Shown: positions 1-9,389 of the stretch, piece by piece
Layout: each line of letters begins with the position of its first letter
Position numbering within the stretch: the first letter of the stretch is position 1
From: Pleurotus ostreatus/Saccharomyces cerevisiae fusant
Lineage: Eukaryota; Opisthokonta
NCBI GenBank assembly: GCA_024196135.1
Contig: JAMQCK010001031.1
Span: forward strand, 1 to 12,864
DNA: 12,864 bases
Reading direction: 5' to 3'
Made by a program: the position numbers and the translations under genes
Notes under the pieces: model-generated
Database searches by the model: none
What the model was told of the DNA's origin: nothing
The model's input: only the letters and a program-made list of their open reading frames with translations

Positions 1-6
1 GCAAGA

Positions 7-155
7 CCTCAGTCTTCCTGCTAGTGAGATAGCGACTGATATTCATACCTAAAAGAGCGCAGGACGCGCAAGACTAAAGTAAGGTCAGTATATAATATAG
101 GTACAGTAAGTGAGCAACATACCCTCAGTCTTCCTGCTAGTGAGATAGCGACTGA
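7..155. repeat. 33-bp direct repeat, two copies 116 bp apart
   Basis: Positions 7-39 and 123-155 carry the same 33 bases, which begin CCTCAGTCTTCCTGC and end GATAGCGACTGA, without a mismatch. The period is 116 bp and the left copy is close to the window edge, so the array could continue outside. The copies are flanked by different sequence except for a few bases. No protein domain is visible in them. Such repeats could be subterminal repeats of a DNA transposon, part of a local tandem array, or a small duplication. Confidence 0.85.
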
Positions 156-158
156 GGG
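122..158. repeat. Hairpin-capable inverted repeat inside the right repeat copy
   Basis: CCCTCAGTC at 122-130 is the exact reverse complement of GACTGAGGG at 150-158, giving 9-bp arms around a 19-nt loop. The left repeat copy (7-39) keeps only part of this symmetry: it ends GACTGA followed by TAT, so the outer GGG is missing. The palindrome is thus complete in only one of the two copies. Confidence 0.75.
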
Positions 159-239
159 AAGTTGGGAACGAGGCGCCACGTCGCCTGTATCTACAGATAG
201 GGGCACCTTCCTAATCCGGAGCGTGACGCTAGCACGATG

Positions 240-1619
240 TTACGGTGGAGAGTGCGAACCTCCACTGTGTGACGTGACACTTTGTGGCGCGTCGCCGGGG
301 AGAAGGCAGACTCGCCCTCCTATGCACCACTTTTGACAGTGATCGATGGGTGGCTGAAATCCCAAATCAGCATCTCGAAGCTCGGGCGCATTCCAGTCCA
401 GCCCGTCGCGTTCAGCGTATTCTACATCGGTTTCCTCGATCACAGGTAGACTGGGGCGTGGGTCAAGCGCCATTGCGTCAAGAATACCACCGAGGACACT
501 ACCCGGCTCTTCTTCGATCGCGCTAGATGGACCTGCAACAGATTCGGTGTGCTGCCCTAGGCGCCCAGATGCGTGTTTGCGTGACGCCGCTCGATGTGCC
601 GCCGAGCTCTCGTGTGATGCTTTGTTGCGCGAGCGAACTCTCTGTCCACCTGTACGACATACTCGGCAGTTATACAAGTCTGATTGCGCATCATATTGCC
701 AGATATCTTTGGAGGATTAGCAAGTAGTAGGAAGATAGCTCATCATCTCGTACCTTCGTCCACTGTGACTTCTTCATCGCGCGTGGCCTTGCGGTGGCGC
801 CGGCGCTTCGACGGACGTTGAAAAGGCTCGTCTAGTGGAACTTGATCTACATACTGCCTTAGAAAGCTGTACATGCGCCGCACAAAAGAATAGGAGGGTG
901 CATACCTTTCAAATGACCAGAGCCGCCAAGGACTGAATGTTGCACGTACACAACTGAGAGGTTTCGGACGCCAGCTTGCACGAGATTTTGATTGGGGTCC
1001 ATCGGTACCCGCGCGAACGGCGGGAATATCACGCATTGTTGGATTTTCCGAAGGTCGGCGATGCGGTGTTGTTTCCTTAACGCGCATAGAAGATCGCCGA
1101 CCGAGTGGCAACAATCAATGCCTTTGGATCCATTAGTAGGAGCAGAAATCGAGCGCTTTACACGCACGTATATGGACAGGAGAAGGTCCCGCGCCCTTCA
1201 CTGTAATGAACGGGCCATTGGGATAACGGCTCGGAGGCGGAGGAATCGGCGCAAGATCGCATTTGTCCTCACCCATGCATGATTCCGCAACGTGAAGGAC
1301 TACAGATCGTCAAGCTTTGAGGGGTATCGCGATGGGACCACTTACCTAGAATGGCCGCGAGCATGACGATACTTGGGAAAAACACTACGGGGGTCATGAT
1401 GGCAGCGAGGATGCGGCACAAGTAGTGCTGCAGAGGCTGCCAGGCGCAGAGTACGTGTATATTGATAGTTATAGCGACGAGAACTGCGCAGACAGATAGC
1501 TCGAGTGTGGCGGCATCGTCCACTGCTTTCCGCCGAGCGGCACGCTTGCGTGCACGCCATTGTTGTAGTTTGGCCCAGCGACGAGTTAATACTCGCTGGA
1601 TGAAGCGTGTGGCGGTCAT
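240..1619 (-). CDS. Predicted two-TM / ubiquitin-like / C2H2-type finger protein (five exons)
   Basis: I do not recognise this as a named gene. The proposed exons are 1619-1346, 1299-1168, 1121-906, 846-754 and 706-240; the introns are 46, 46, 59 and 47 nt, all phase 1, with donors GTAAGT, GTGCGT, GTATGC and GTACGA. The chain gives 393 residues. It has a basic N-terminus, then two hydrophobic segments (about 43-64 and 70-95). Residues about 122-204 look ubiquitin-like: FITVKGAG, an acidic-basic helix, VIFPPFARVPMD, AGVRNLSVVYV, and an end in LGGSG. A linker rich in Arg and Lys (about 219-228) follows. A finger at 252-276 has the spacing C-x2-C-x14-H-x5-H, and the tail is acidic. From memory, ubiquitin-like and finger modules of this kind occur in transposon-associated proteins of agaricomycetes; that link is inference. 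The start is unsure: the frame stays open up to a Met at 1925, and a Met at 1276 would drop the membrane part. More exons could lie to the left. Confidence 0.55.
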
Positions 1620-2393
1620 GACTTGAGTTCTCAGGTGAGGAGAGAGACGAGGGGCGGGATGAGCTCTTCGATGTTGCCAGTCCGAAGGTGAACAAGGCGC
1701 AGAACAAGACTTGCCCGAACGAGCGACAAGCCTGCGACCCGGACCGGGAATTTGCTGCTGCGGCCAGCCTGCTTGAGAACTTTCAGAGACTGTGACCCCC
1801 GCAAAATGCGCAAAACATTGTATCTTATTGAGGGTATGCACTTTGAAGAGGCCCGCAGGCTCGGGCTCTCTCTTGGCTACAGGCGGGGAGCGTGCAACAG
1901 ACGCGCAGTGAGCGGAAACGTCCAAGGCCGAATATGTGGCGTCCCATGCGGACGTCGTGTAAGCAACGATTAGTCACTGAAGGGACGTTCGCCTATCTCC
2001 AGCCGCTGTCACTATCTACTTTCAGGGTGAAGACCCGCTTTGGAGAAACTTAGGTATCGAGTATGCTAACTATACCTATTGTCCAAACTGAACGCGCAGG
2101 CTTCGAGTTCTAGGCGATTTTTAGCAACCGAGTGCGCGGCCGTGTAGGACAGGTACTGCACATGGAAGGCCCTTCGCAGCGACCTATCAGCTTGCTGGAG
2201 GAGCGGAAGCGCCGCTTCTTGGCCAGCTGCAGCCTTCATGCTGATGGTTTCGCAGGTCAACTGGTACGGCTGGTACGGTTGGCAGGGGCAACAGGCGCAG
2301 TTCTTCACACGGATAGGCAAGTACCGCGCATATACTCGTCGATATCAAGTGTCAAAGCAGGTCATGTACATTGCAGTAATTCACTTCTCGTAC
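1620..2393. other. Intergenic stretch between trehalase end and the ubiquitin-like gene
   Basis: This 774-bp gap should hold the trehalase 3' UTR and the promoter of the minus-strand gene below it. Several minus-strand frames stay open between 1630 and 1925, so an extra 5' exon of the ubiquitin-like gene is possible, but no junction stood out. The only other structure seen is a 9-bp tandem pair, CTGGTACGG at 2261-2269 and 2270-2278. I see no convincing gene. Confidence 0.5.
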
Positions 2394-5256
2394 CTAGAGG
2401 GACAGCGTCATCGCCAGAACTGCCATCCCGACAGCCAGCCAACCAGCACGCAGCGAAGCCGCAGCGTTGTTGTCCGAGCCTTCGCCGCCTTGCGAGGCGT
2501 CAGAGGAGTTTCCGCCGTCTGTATCTCCCGGTCCTGACCCGCCCCCCGTCGAGGCAGCCGCGGAGTCAGTAACGTTCGGGCATTGCGGCGCCGCGAGCAC
2601 GTCGCCGTAACGGCTGGCTGTCCACAGTACGACACCGTTCGTCCATCCAAAGCCGGCCTGAGGGAGGCGGATCAGCTAACAGAAATGGTGACAAGCGGCA
2701 CGACGATCTCACCTGCACGGTATACTCGCCACCGCTACCGGCTGAGTCGATATCGAGGTTCGAGAACTTCTCGAACATCTACATGAAGGACGGGTATGAG
2801 CATACTGAGGTCGGAAGCAGGGTATGACAGAGACTACTTACATTCCCGGTGTTGTTGATGCTGTTCGTAATGTTGAGCTCCTGTAGATGTCGTGAGCACC
2901 CATGCTTTCCATGCATTTCACTGCGCATATACCCACCTTGTCCGAGAGCCTCGGCAGCAGGCCATCGAGAGAGCCGCCAGTCGCATGCCTGGATGTCGTC
3001 AGCTCAAGCCGTGAACCCTCAGAGTATACGCACCAGCTACACAACGCCGCCGATATATACCGGTTCGCCATCTCGCGCTGCAGCACCTTGCCCCACCCTT
3101 CGCCGTCTGTCGCATTGCCGCCATTCACCACTGTCCCGTCCCTCACATTCACGTCCGCCTCCGCCCCCGTCGAGCTCGCATTGACGCCCTTGTACAGCGG
3201 CTGCCCCGGGAGCGCATTTTCCTCCAACCCCAGCTGGCCCTCAGGAATCAACGCATACGTCGACTGATTCGCCTGCGGCGTGGGCAAGGCCGAGTTGGTC
3301 ACATTCTCCGGCAGCGCGCGCAGCGCCTGCATGGCGATGTAGACGTGCGGCGGCCACGCGTTCGGCGCGTCCCACTGGAGGCCGGTGTTATGGAAGGTGG
3401 TCGGGTAGGTGCCGTTGTAGCGGGACATGACGAGGTTGATGGAGGAGAAGTAGCCGAAGGCGGCGTCGGAGCTGTTGAGGAGCTCGGAGGGGATGATGCC
3501 GGACCAGAGGGGGTAGAAGGTGGCGATGGTGAAGATTTCGGATTGTTGGTTCGTTTTGAGGTTGAAGTCGTAGAAGGCGAGCTGGAGGGCAGGGGTGAGT
3601 GGCCGCCTATGAAGGATGCAAGAGGGCTTACCTTGGTGGAGTTCCAGAACAAGTCGAGGACACCTTCGCGGATCGTCGCTGCTTGCTCGCGGTGCGAGTC
3701 GGCAGCGGTGTCATTCGAGACTTGATTGTAAAGGCGTGCGAGGAGGACGTGGGTGTGGTCTAACGGTGCGTTAGTAGCCGCCGAGCCCCACCAGTTGTTT
3801 CACTCACACAGAATACTATTCAGGTCGACCGGGAGAGTATTCCTGACGTTCAGCTTCTTCAGATCGTTGGAGCCACCGATCCACCGCGTCGTATAGTCCC
3901 AACCTAGAATCAACAATCGTCAGCACCACCACCGCAAATATTAGCCATCCTACTAACCTGACTCCGCCCCAGACGCCAGCTCTGCGTACAGGTCGCCGCG
4001 CTCTTCCTCGGTCAGCGCCGTCGAGTTGTCGTCCGGATTCGCCGTGCGGTAGTCCGTGAGGTAGGACTCGGGCCGCGGCGCGGTGTTGTTGACGGCGTAG
4101 CGGGCCATGGAGTAGGTCTTGTTGGTCGTTGGGCTCGTCACGTCGATCGTGCGGTTTTTCGCGAACCAGGCGAGCTCTTTCTGTGGTGAAAGTCAGGGCA
4201 CCGTTTGAAGTGATAAGATCGGATTTGTACGTACTTCTGCAAGCGGCAGCGCCCGTTCAAGGATCGTGGTCTCGTTGGTCGCTTCCACATATCGCGCGAG
4301 CATCTGATGGGCGGGGTGAGCAGTGCTAAAGGGCGCAGGATGGAGAATAAGACATACTTGCACGAATAGCGGCGGCTGCGAGCGGTTCAAGTAGTAGATG
4401 CGCCCACCGTTCGGGATGAAGCCGATGTGCTCGAGCTCGTCCATGAAATTGTGCAGTGTGGCGTTGACGATGTCGTATAGCTCGGACTCCAACAAGCCCT
4501 CCACGATCCAGAAGCTGTCCCAGTAGTACTGCTCGCGGAAGCGCCCACCTATACCACACGTTAGCGTCAATTCCGAACCAAAGAAGGATGGGAGGCGCAC
4601 CTGGTACCACGAAGGTATGATTGAGCGGGATGAGACTGCTCTCGCACTCCACGCCGTCACACAGAGTAGATGAGTTCGTGCCCCTAATGAGCTGCGTCCA
4701 GTACCCATGCACCGTCTTCGCGAACGCCTGGATCACTGGATCCTTTACCCCACCCAGGAAAGCCGGCTCGGGGTTGAAGTTGTCCAGCGCAAGCGCCTGC
4801 AGCTCCAGGCCCTCCCCTCCGAAGTCTTCTTCGACAAAGTCGAGTATGCTGCCCACTTTTACGTCATCAAGGTCGTCGCTCGTGGCGTTGTTCGTTACGT
4901 TGCGGAAGTCGTTCAGCACCTCCTGCGAGGGCTTGCGCGTGGGCTTGTCCACGAATGTCTTGGGATCCGTGTATAGATTGCCGAGGTTCACAGCTTGCAG
5001 TAACTTTGCGCACCGAGGGTGTCAGTACAGAGGGTCAATTCCAACTAGCACATTCACTCACCTCCCCAGCGCAGAATATCTCGGACGGACACCAAGCCTG
5101 CGGGACAGGCGGCGACACCGACTGCGACGCGATCGGGGCACTCGTCGCCGCGCTCGGACTCGCGACCACCGTCGAGACCGTCAGCGTCGGCGCCTCCGTG
5201 CTCTGCGCGCGCACTGACGCGCCGAGAGTCGCAAGCGTGAGAGCGACACGCATCAT
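2394..5256 (-). CDS. GH37 alpha,alpha-trehalase, secreted, probably GPI-anchored
   Basis: This enzyme hydrolyses trehalose to two glucose molecules, here probably at the cell surface. The exons are 5256-5062, 5003-4601, 4548-4358, 4303-4235, 4180-3958, 3903-3808, 3759-3632, 3581-3034, 2988-2937, 2880-2842, 2778-2713 and 2657-2394; the eleven introns are 45-63 nt and all junctions stay in frame, giving 757 residues. A signal peptide (MMRVALTLATLGASVRAQ) opens the protein. Both trehalase signatures are intact: PGGRFREQYYWDSFW at 199-213 and QWDAPNAWPP at 504-513. ESGWDYTTRW, with Asp363, matches the family's general-acid motif. Glu651 in MFEKF and Glu666 in GGEY sit where the base-side glutamates are expected, and AGFGWTNGV follows. 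Many N-x-S/T sites fit secretion. A Gly/Ser-rich linker and a hydrophobic C-terminus (LAVGMAVLAMTLSL) fit GPI attachment. A TATA box lies about 60 bp upstream. The start was chosen because the signal peptide begins there. Confidence 0.95.
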
Positions 5257-5313
5257 TGCCTGTGTGCGAGGACAGCGGGGGCAGTCGCGCACCTTGCGAT
5301 CCCGGACACCCAC

Positions 5314-5321
5314 CTTATATA
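5314..5321 (-). promoter_or_regulatory. TATA box of the trehalase gene
   Basis: The minus strand reads TATATAAG here, ending 58 bp before the trehalase start codon at 5256. The position and match fit a core promoter. A transcription start would then be only about 30 bp from the ATG, implying a short 5' UTR. Confidence 0.65.
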
Positions 5322-5831
5322 CTCCCCCGGCGCCTAGTGCGGGCCAGGTGACCGCGATGATCACTGTTTCACACCCCGCGAGCGGGGGATGACGCGAAGG
5401 CGGGCGAGCAGGTCAGATGATGGGCTCGTACCTTAACGCCGTACACTCAATCTTCGCCTCGAAGAATCGACGCTGATCCACGGAACGTGGGAGGAAAGAC
5501 ATGCACGCGGAGGCTCGGAGTGGAACAGAATCGACAGGATGGATGAAGTTGGAAAAAGTGCTTGGATTACGCAAGGACGAGGCGAAGGTACTTACATACA
5601 GCAGAAATGGAAGTTCGGGTGCATACAAAGGCCAAGGCCACAGCAAAATAGAGAACAGGCACGTACCAGTGACATCGTCCAGATGGACACGCCTATTAGC
5701 GGCGGGAGTGAGGCCCTCTTGCTCCGGTACCATCGGCCCTCAGACGAGTATCGGTGTCTTGCGTCAAAGCGAGGAAGAGAGTCAAGGAGGCACTGATATT
5801 GAGTACAAGATGAAGATGATAGGCAACTCAC

Positions 5832-5954
5832 GACAGACGGTGCAAGCGACCCCCGACAGAGCGAGCAACAAAAGAAAGAACTAGTAGGTAGACAATTACG
5901 CTCCGCTGGCGAGGACTCTACTACACCACGCACCTGCGCCCGAAAGCGACGCAT
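5832..5954 (-). CDS. Possible 5' exons of a small secreted-protein gene (3' part unresolved)
   Basis: An ATG at 5954 opens a 21-nt exon (MRRFRAQ, 5954-5934) that ends at a GTGCGT donor. A 53-nt intron with a CTAG acceptor brings in FFLLLLALSGVACTVC (5880-5832), which ends at a GTGAGT donor. Joined, this reads as a typical signal peptide. Beyond that I could not find one convincing chain. Candidate downstream coding lies at about 5740-5655, ending at a GTACGT donor with LTPAANRRVHLDDVTG as its clearest stretch, and a GTAAGT donor lies near 5596. The T-rich run could instead be only a polypyrimidine tract. No family is recognised. Confidence 0.25.
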
Positions 5955-6025
5955 AACCTGATGTTCGGCGCTAGAAATTCGCCGCTGTCGAACTGCAGGT
6001 GTCGCAGGCGGGGATGGTGAGGCGA

Positions 6026-8269
6026 TCAGGGGTCGGGATCCACGTACATCTCGCCGGTCAATAGACCATCGCTGTACGCCATGCTCTCGAAGATGAGTTG
6101 TCTCCAGACGCTGACTGTCAACTCAACAGCTTCCTCTTCGAGAACCTGGGAGCGCAAGTTAGCTAGTGAAGACGGAAATCGACCGAAAACTCACCGGCTC
6201 CAAACCCTCGATTAGCTGCTTTGGCGCTTTGTGGTCCTTCAAGTGCTCGAGAACAAACATGATCAAGTCCTCTTCCTCCATCTCACCGAGATATTTGACC
6301 ATGAGCCTCTTGATCAATGGCTCCATCTTCCTGTCAATCATTTGCTGCAGAGATCTCGTCAGCACAACCTCCCGACAGCATCCGCCCACAGCAAACAGCG
6401 ACATCCGCATCTAAGATGAACACGCACCTCCGTCACCCCATCCCACCGCACCTTCCTCTTGAACAGCGTATCCTTATCCTTCGGCACCTCCGTCCTAATC
6501 TTCTCCAGCCGCTCCTGCGCCTTCTCCGTCGTCTCCGTCACGCTGAAGTCGAGCTTCACTAGCGGCACCTTCCGCCGCTTCGCCGCCTCCTCCTCTTCCT
6601 CCTCCTGCCCGAACACCGCCGCTTTCGCCTGCGCGCCCTCCTTGTCCTTGTGCTGGTGCCCGCCGGCGGGCAGCGCGACGTTGAGCCGCACGGGCGCGCC
6701 GTCGTCGAGGAGCAAGCCGGCCTTGCGCTGCTCCTCGGCAAGCGCCTGCATCTCGTCCATTTGGCGCGCGAGGAAGTCTTCGGATTCGCGCCGGAGGTTC
6801 TCGGCTTCCTCCTCTTCGTACTGTCGTGATTTGAGGTCGGCGGCTTCCTCTTGCTCCAAGCGGCGCGCGCGAGCGTGTCGCCAGCGTGCTCTGAGCAACG
6901 TCAGTTCAGGAAGTACACCATGCAAAAGGTACACACACCTGTCGACGTAGAAGAGCTCATCGCTCTCGTCATCGTCCCAGATATCCAGGCGCACACGCAT
7001 CTCCTTCTTGTCCCGCTCCTCCGCATCGCGAGTCGCGCGTTCCCGCGCAATTGACCGCTCCAGCGCAGTCAACTTATTCCGCTCTCGAGGCTCGTATCGT
7101 CTTTCACGCTGCGGGATGTTCAGTCGTAGTCTCTAACGATGATTGCAAGACTACTCACATCGCGGAATGACGCCTCCTCGTCCCTTCTCCTCGCCTCTTG
7201 CCTCTCCTCCTCAAGCTCCAGATCCGTCTTGTTGTTCTTCCCCGCCAGCGCCCGATCGTCCATCGCCTCACTCCCCGCCTTCACAAACGGCACCGGCTTC
7301 TGATACCCCTGCGCCCCATTCCCGAACCCCCTCGGCGCCCCCGCCGCGGGCGGCGACCCCTGCGTGCCCTGCGGCTTCCCCCACTCGCGCACCTTCGGGC
7401 CACTAGGCGCGGGCGCGATGGACGCGGGCTTGATGTCGCGCATCTTCTCCCGCTCGCGCTTCGCCGCGCGCTCGCGGAACTGCGCGATCTCGGAGATGAC
7501 GAGCCCGCGCTGCGTCTCGGGCAGGTCCGCTTCGTGCAGGTCGTGGAGGTGCGGGGGGATCACGATCTTCTCCTTCTCGAGGCGGCCCTCGTCGATCGCT
7601 TTCTGGGAGACGTTGTTGATCTCGGTGACGAGCTCGTCGATCTTGGCTTTGGCCTCCTTGAGGCGCTCGTCTTCTTGCTGTTGTATATATGTGAGATCTG
7701 GTGAGGGAAGTGGAATAGGGAGGCGACGCACGTCTGTTTGTATCCGCTGCGATTTGTGCGCGTCGAGCAGTGTTTTCGTTTTCTCGTCTGCTTTCACCTG
7801 TAGGGATCCGACGTAGGCTTGCAATGCGTGAGGGAACCCAAAAGGTGACGCACCAGCAGCTTCTTGTTCGCGCACATATCCTCCAACGCAGGCAGCTCGA
7901 TCCCGGTGAGAAGGTCGATGGCGCGTATCGCACTGTCCATATCTTCGTACTCGGCGAACCCGAACCCCTGCGGCTTATTTGCCGGCGTAATCAAGCGTTT
8001 GAACGACCGGACGGGGCCACAGGCCTACACACGTAGGATCAGCACATATACTTCTCGCTAAGAGGAGCACGCACGCTAAGCAGCCTGTTCAGAAAGTCAT
8101 CGTCTATCCCCCCAGATATTGACCCGACGAAGAGGGACACGCTGCGGTTCGGAGGCGGCATGAACCCCATTTGTTGCTGCTGTGCGAGAGCCGACATTGA
8201 GGGACCCTGGCCAAAGGAAGGCATAGGTGGACGCAGACCAAGTCCCATCCGATTCGGCATTGGCTGCAT
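6026..8269 (-). CDS. RBM25: RBM25-type splicing factor: RRM plus C-terminal PWI domain
   Basis: RBM25 (related to yeast Snu71) works with the U1 snRNP in 5' splice-site choice in the nucleus. The exons are 8269-8075, 8024-7854, 7797-7732, 7677-7159, 7108-6939, 6890-6428, 6344-6195 and 6145-6026, giving 617 residues; seven introns of 48-83 nt keep frame. After a Met/Gln/Pro-rich start, an RRM spans about 43-125, with RNP2-like LFVGSI and RNP1-like QGFGFAEY. The middle is highly charged: DEL-rich helices, RERRYEPRERNK, and a poly-Glu run followed by KRRK. The C-terminal PWI domain runs from about FKRKVRWDG (residue 520) to VWRQLIFES; its name-giving Pro-Trp-Ile reads Pro-Leu-Ile here (MEPLIKRLMVKYLGE). 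The Met at 8269 is the first that directly leads into the RRM exon, but the frame is open upstream to a likely acceptor near 8340, so a 5' exon may be missing. Confidence 0.93.
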
Positions 8270-8909
8270 TTTGGTAGGTAGATGTTGCTTGGGTGGCTTG
8301 GGGAGAGCGCGGTGTGTGCGGCCGAGGACGCGTCGCCTGAGATTGTGTAAGATGAGGTGGTTTGGGGGGAGGGTTTAGACTTGCAAATGGACTCTGAGGT
8401 GATAGACGAGGACAAGGAGAATAAGTAGGAACCAAGTATGAGTTCACGACCGCCGACGCGACAATGAACGTCGAGAACAAGTCGCGAAAATGGGCCTTAG
8501 CCTGAAAGAGCAGGTACTTCTCACGGTTCGACTTTGCCTCAAGCCGAGCTGCAGAGCTTCATGCAACTCCTGCATACGCTCAAAGACTCATTTTGCCTCA
8601 GCACTCACGAGAAATAAATCCTCTGCCTCTTGTTTCGCTCACCTTACTGGATTGATCAGATGCTGAATACCCGTCGAGGGAGACAGGCAGGCTACACAAC
8701 CGCGCACTTCACTCTTCTGTCGGGTATAACCATGCTTCCAGATGCATCATGGCATTTGGTACAGGTATAGATACAGTGGCCCAGGGCTTGGAGAAGCTTG
8801 CAGGACACGACGACTGTGTGCCTGCAGGTGACGCGCCCTGAATCCCCGAGCAGTGAAGGCGGAGATCCTAACTGTGCGGATGCTTCGACTACATGCGCGT
8901 CGAGGGTCG
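8270..8909. other. Intergenic stretch between DPM3 stop and RBM25 start
   Basis: This 640-bp gap holds the DPM3 3' UTR and the promoter or 5' UTR of the RBM25-type gene; both are on the minus strand. A likely minus-strand acceptor (CAATCTCAG) near 8340 opens a frame leading straight into the RBM25 Met at 8269, so an upstream non-coding or coding exon is possible. Another frame over 8300-8480 is Pro/Ser-rich but does not join in phase. No separate gene is supported. Confidence 0.5.
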
Positions 8910-9389
8910 TCAATCCACAGAGACACCTTTTGCGCGTAGTTCTGTCTTCGCTTGTGCGATTTCCTGGGAGGGTATCAGCGTCAAGAAGTACATGGGTGAT
9001 GGGTAGCACAGGAACGCACGAGCATGAGTTCCTCATGTGCTTCAGGGCAGTCTCGGAATGTCCACAGTCCCCAGCCGAGGGACCATAATGAGTACGAGCC
9101 AAAGGTGACCAGAAGCCACCATGGTATCTAGAGTCGTGAATGATCGAGCAAAGGGGAGGGGAATACGAGATGGAATATGGAGGGAGGGCCGGGTATGACA
9201 TGTAGCAGGAGAGAAGGCGCTCAATCAGTCGTGCTTCTATAGAGAGGTATGAGTTGGGCGCACCAAAGGGAGAATCTGCTCCGCGATATCTGTTGGCACG
9301 AGGGGAACGGGAAGGATTTGGGCAAGGGCGAGAAAGTAGCCCGCAGCACCCAGTGCAAAGATGAAGCCAGCTCGTTGCGCTCGTGTCAT
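8910..9389 (-). CDS. DPM3: Dolichol-phosphate mannosyltransferase subunit 3
   Basis: DPM3 is the small ER-membrane subunit that holds the catalytic Dpm1 of dolichol-phosphate mannose synthase, the mannose donor system for N-glycans, GPI anchors and O-mannose. The exons are 9389-9264, 9127-9020 and 8963-8910, giving 95 residues, the usual size. Two membrane segments are visible: GFIFALGAAGYFLALAQILP (about 7-26) and WWLLVTFGSYSLWSLGWGLW (about 45-64). Then come the family-typical TFRDCPEAHEELM and a short helix ending LRAKGVSVD. All introns are phase 0. The first intron is 136 nt, more than twice the usual length here; the second is 56 nt. It lies head-to-head with the ArfGAP gene and shares its promoter. 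Confidence 0.96.

Larger units (their letters stand above)
5257..6025. other. Intergenic stretch with trehalase promoter and possible small gene
   Basis: This 769-bp gap separates the trehalase start from the stop of the RBM25-type gene; both genes are on the minus strand. It holds the trehalase TATA box near 5314-5321 and a possible small secreted-protein gene between about 5590 and 5954, listed separately. Several good minus-strand donor motifs (GTGCGT, GTGAGT, GTACGT, GTAAGT) lie in 5580-5935, more than I would expect in plain promoter DNA. Confidence 0.5.

Noticed and set aside
2261..2278. 9-bp tandem duplication CTGGTACGG
   Set aside because: Only two units; too short to call a functional repeat or satellite.
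2132..2572. 146-codon plus-strand frame after the trehalase gene
   Set aside because: Partly antisense to the last trehalase exon; Arg/Pro-rich without pattern and without a convincing promoter.
3345..3725. Plus-strand frame rich in Gly, Glu and Val
   Set aside because: It lies opposite trehalase exons 7 and 8; its composition follows from GC-rich codons read backwards.
7364..7816. 150-codon plus-strand frame rich in Ser and Cys
   Set aside because: It is antisense to the RBM25-type exons 3 and 4, which carry clear coding and splice signals.
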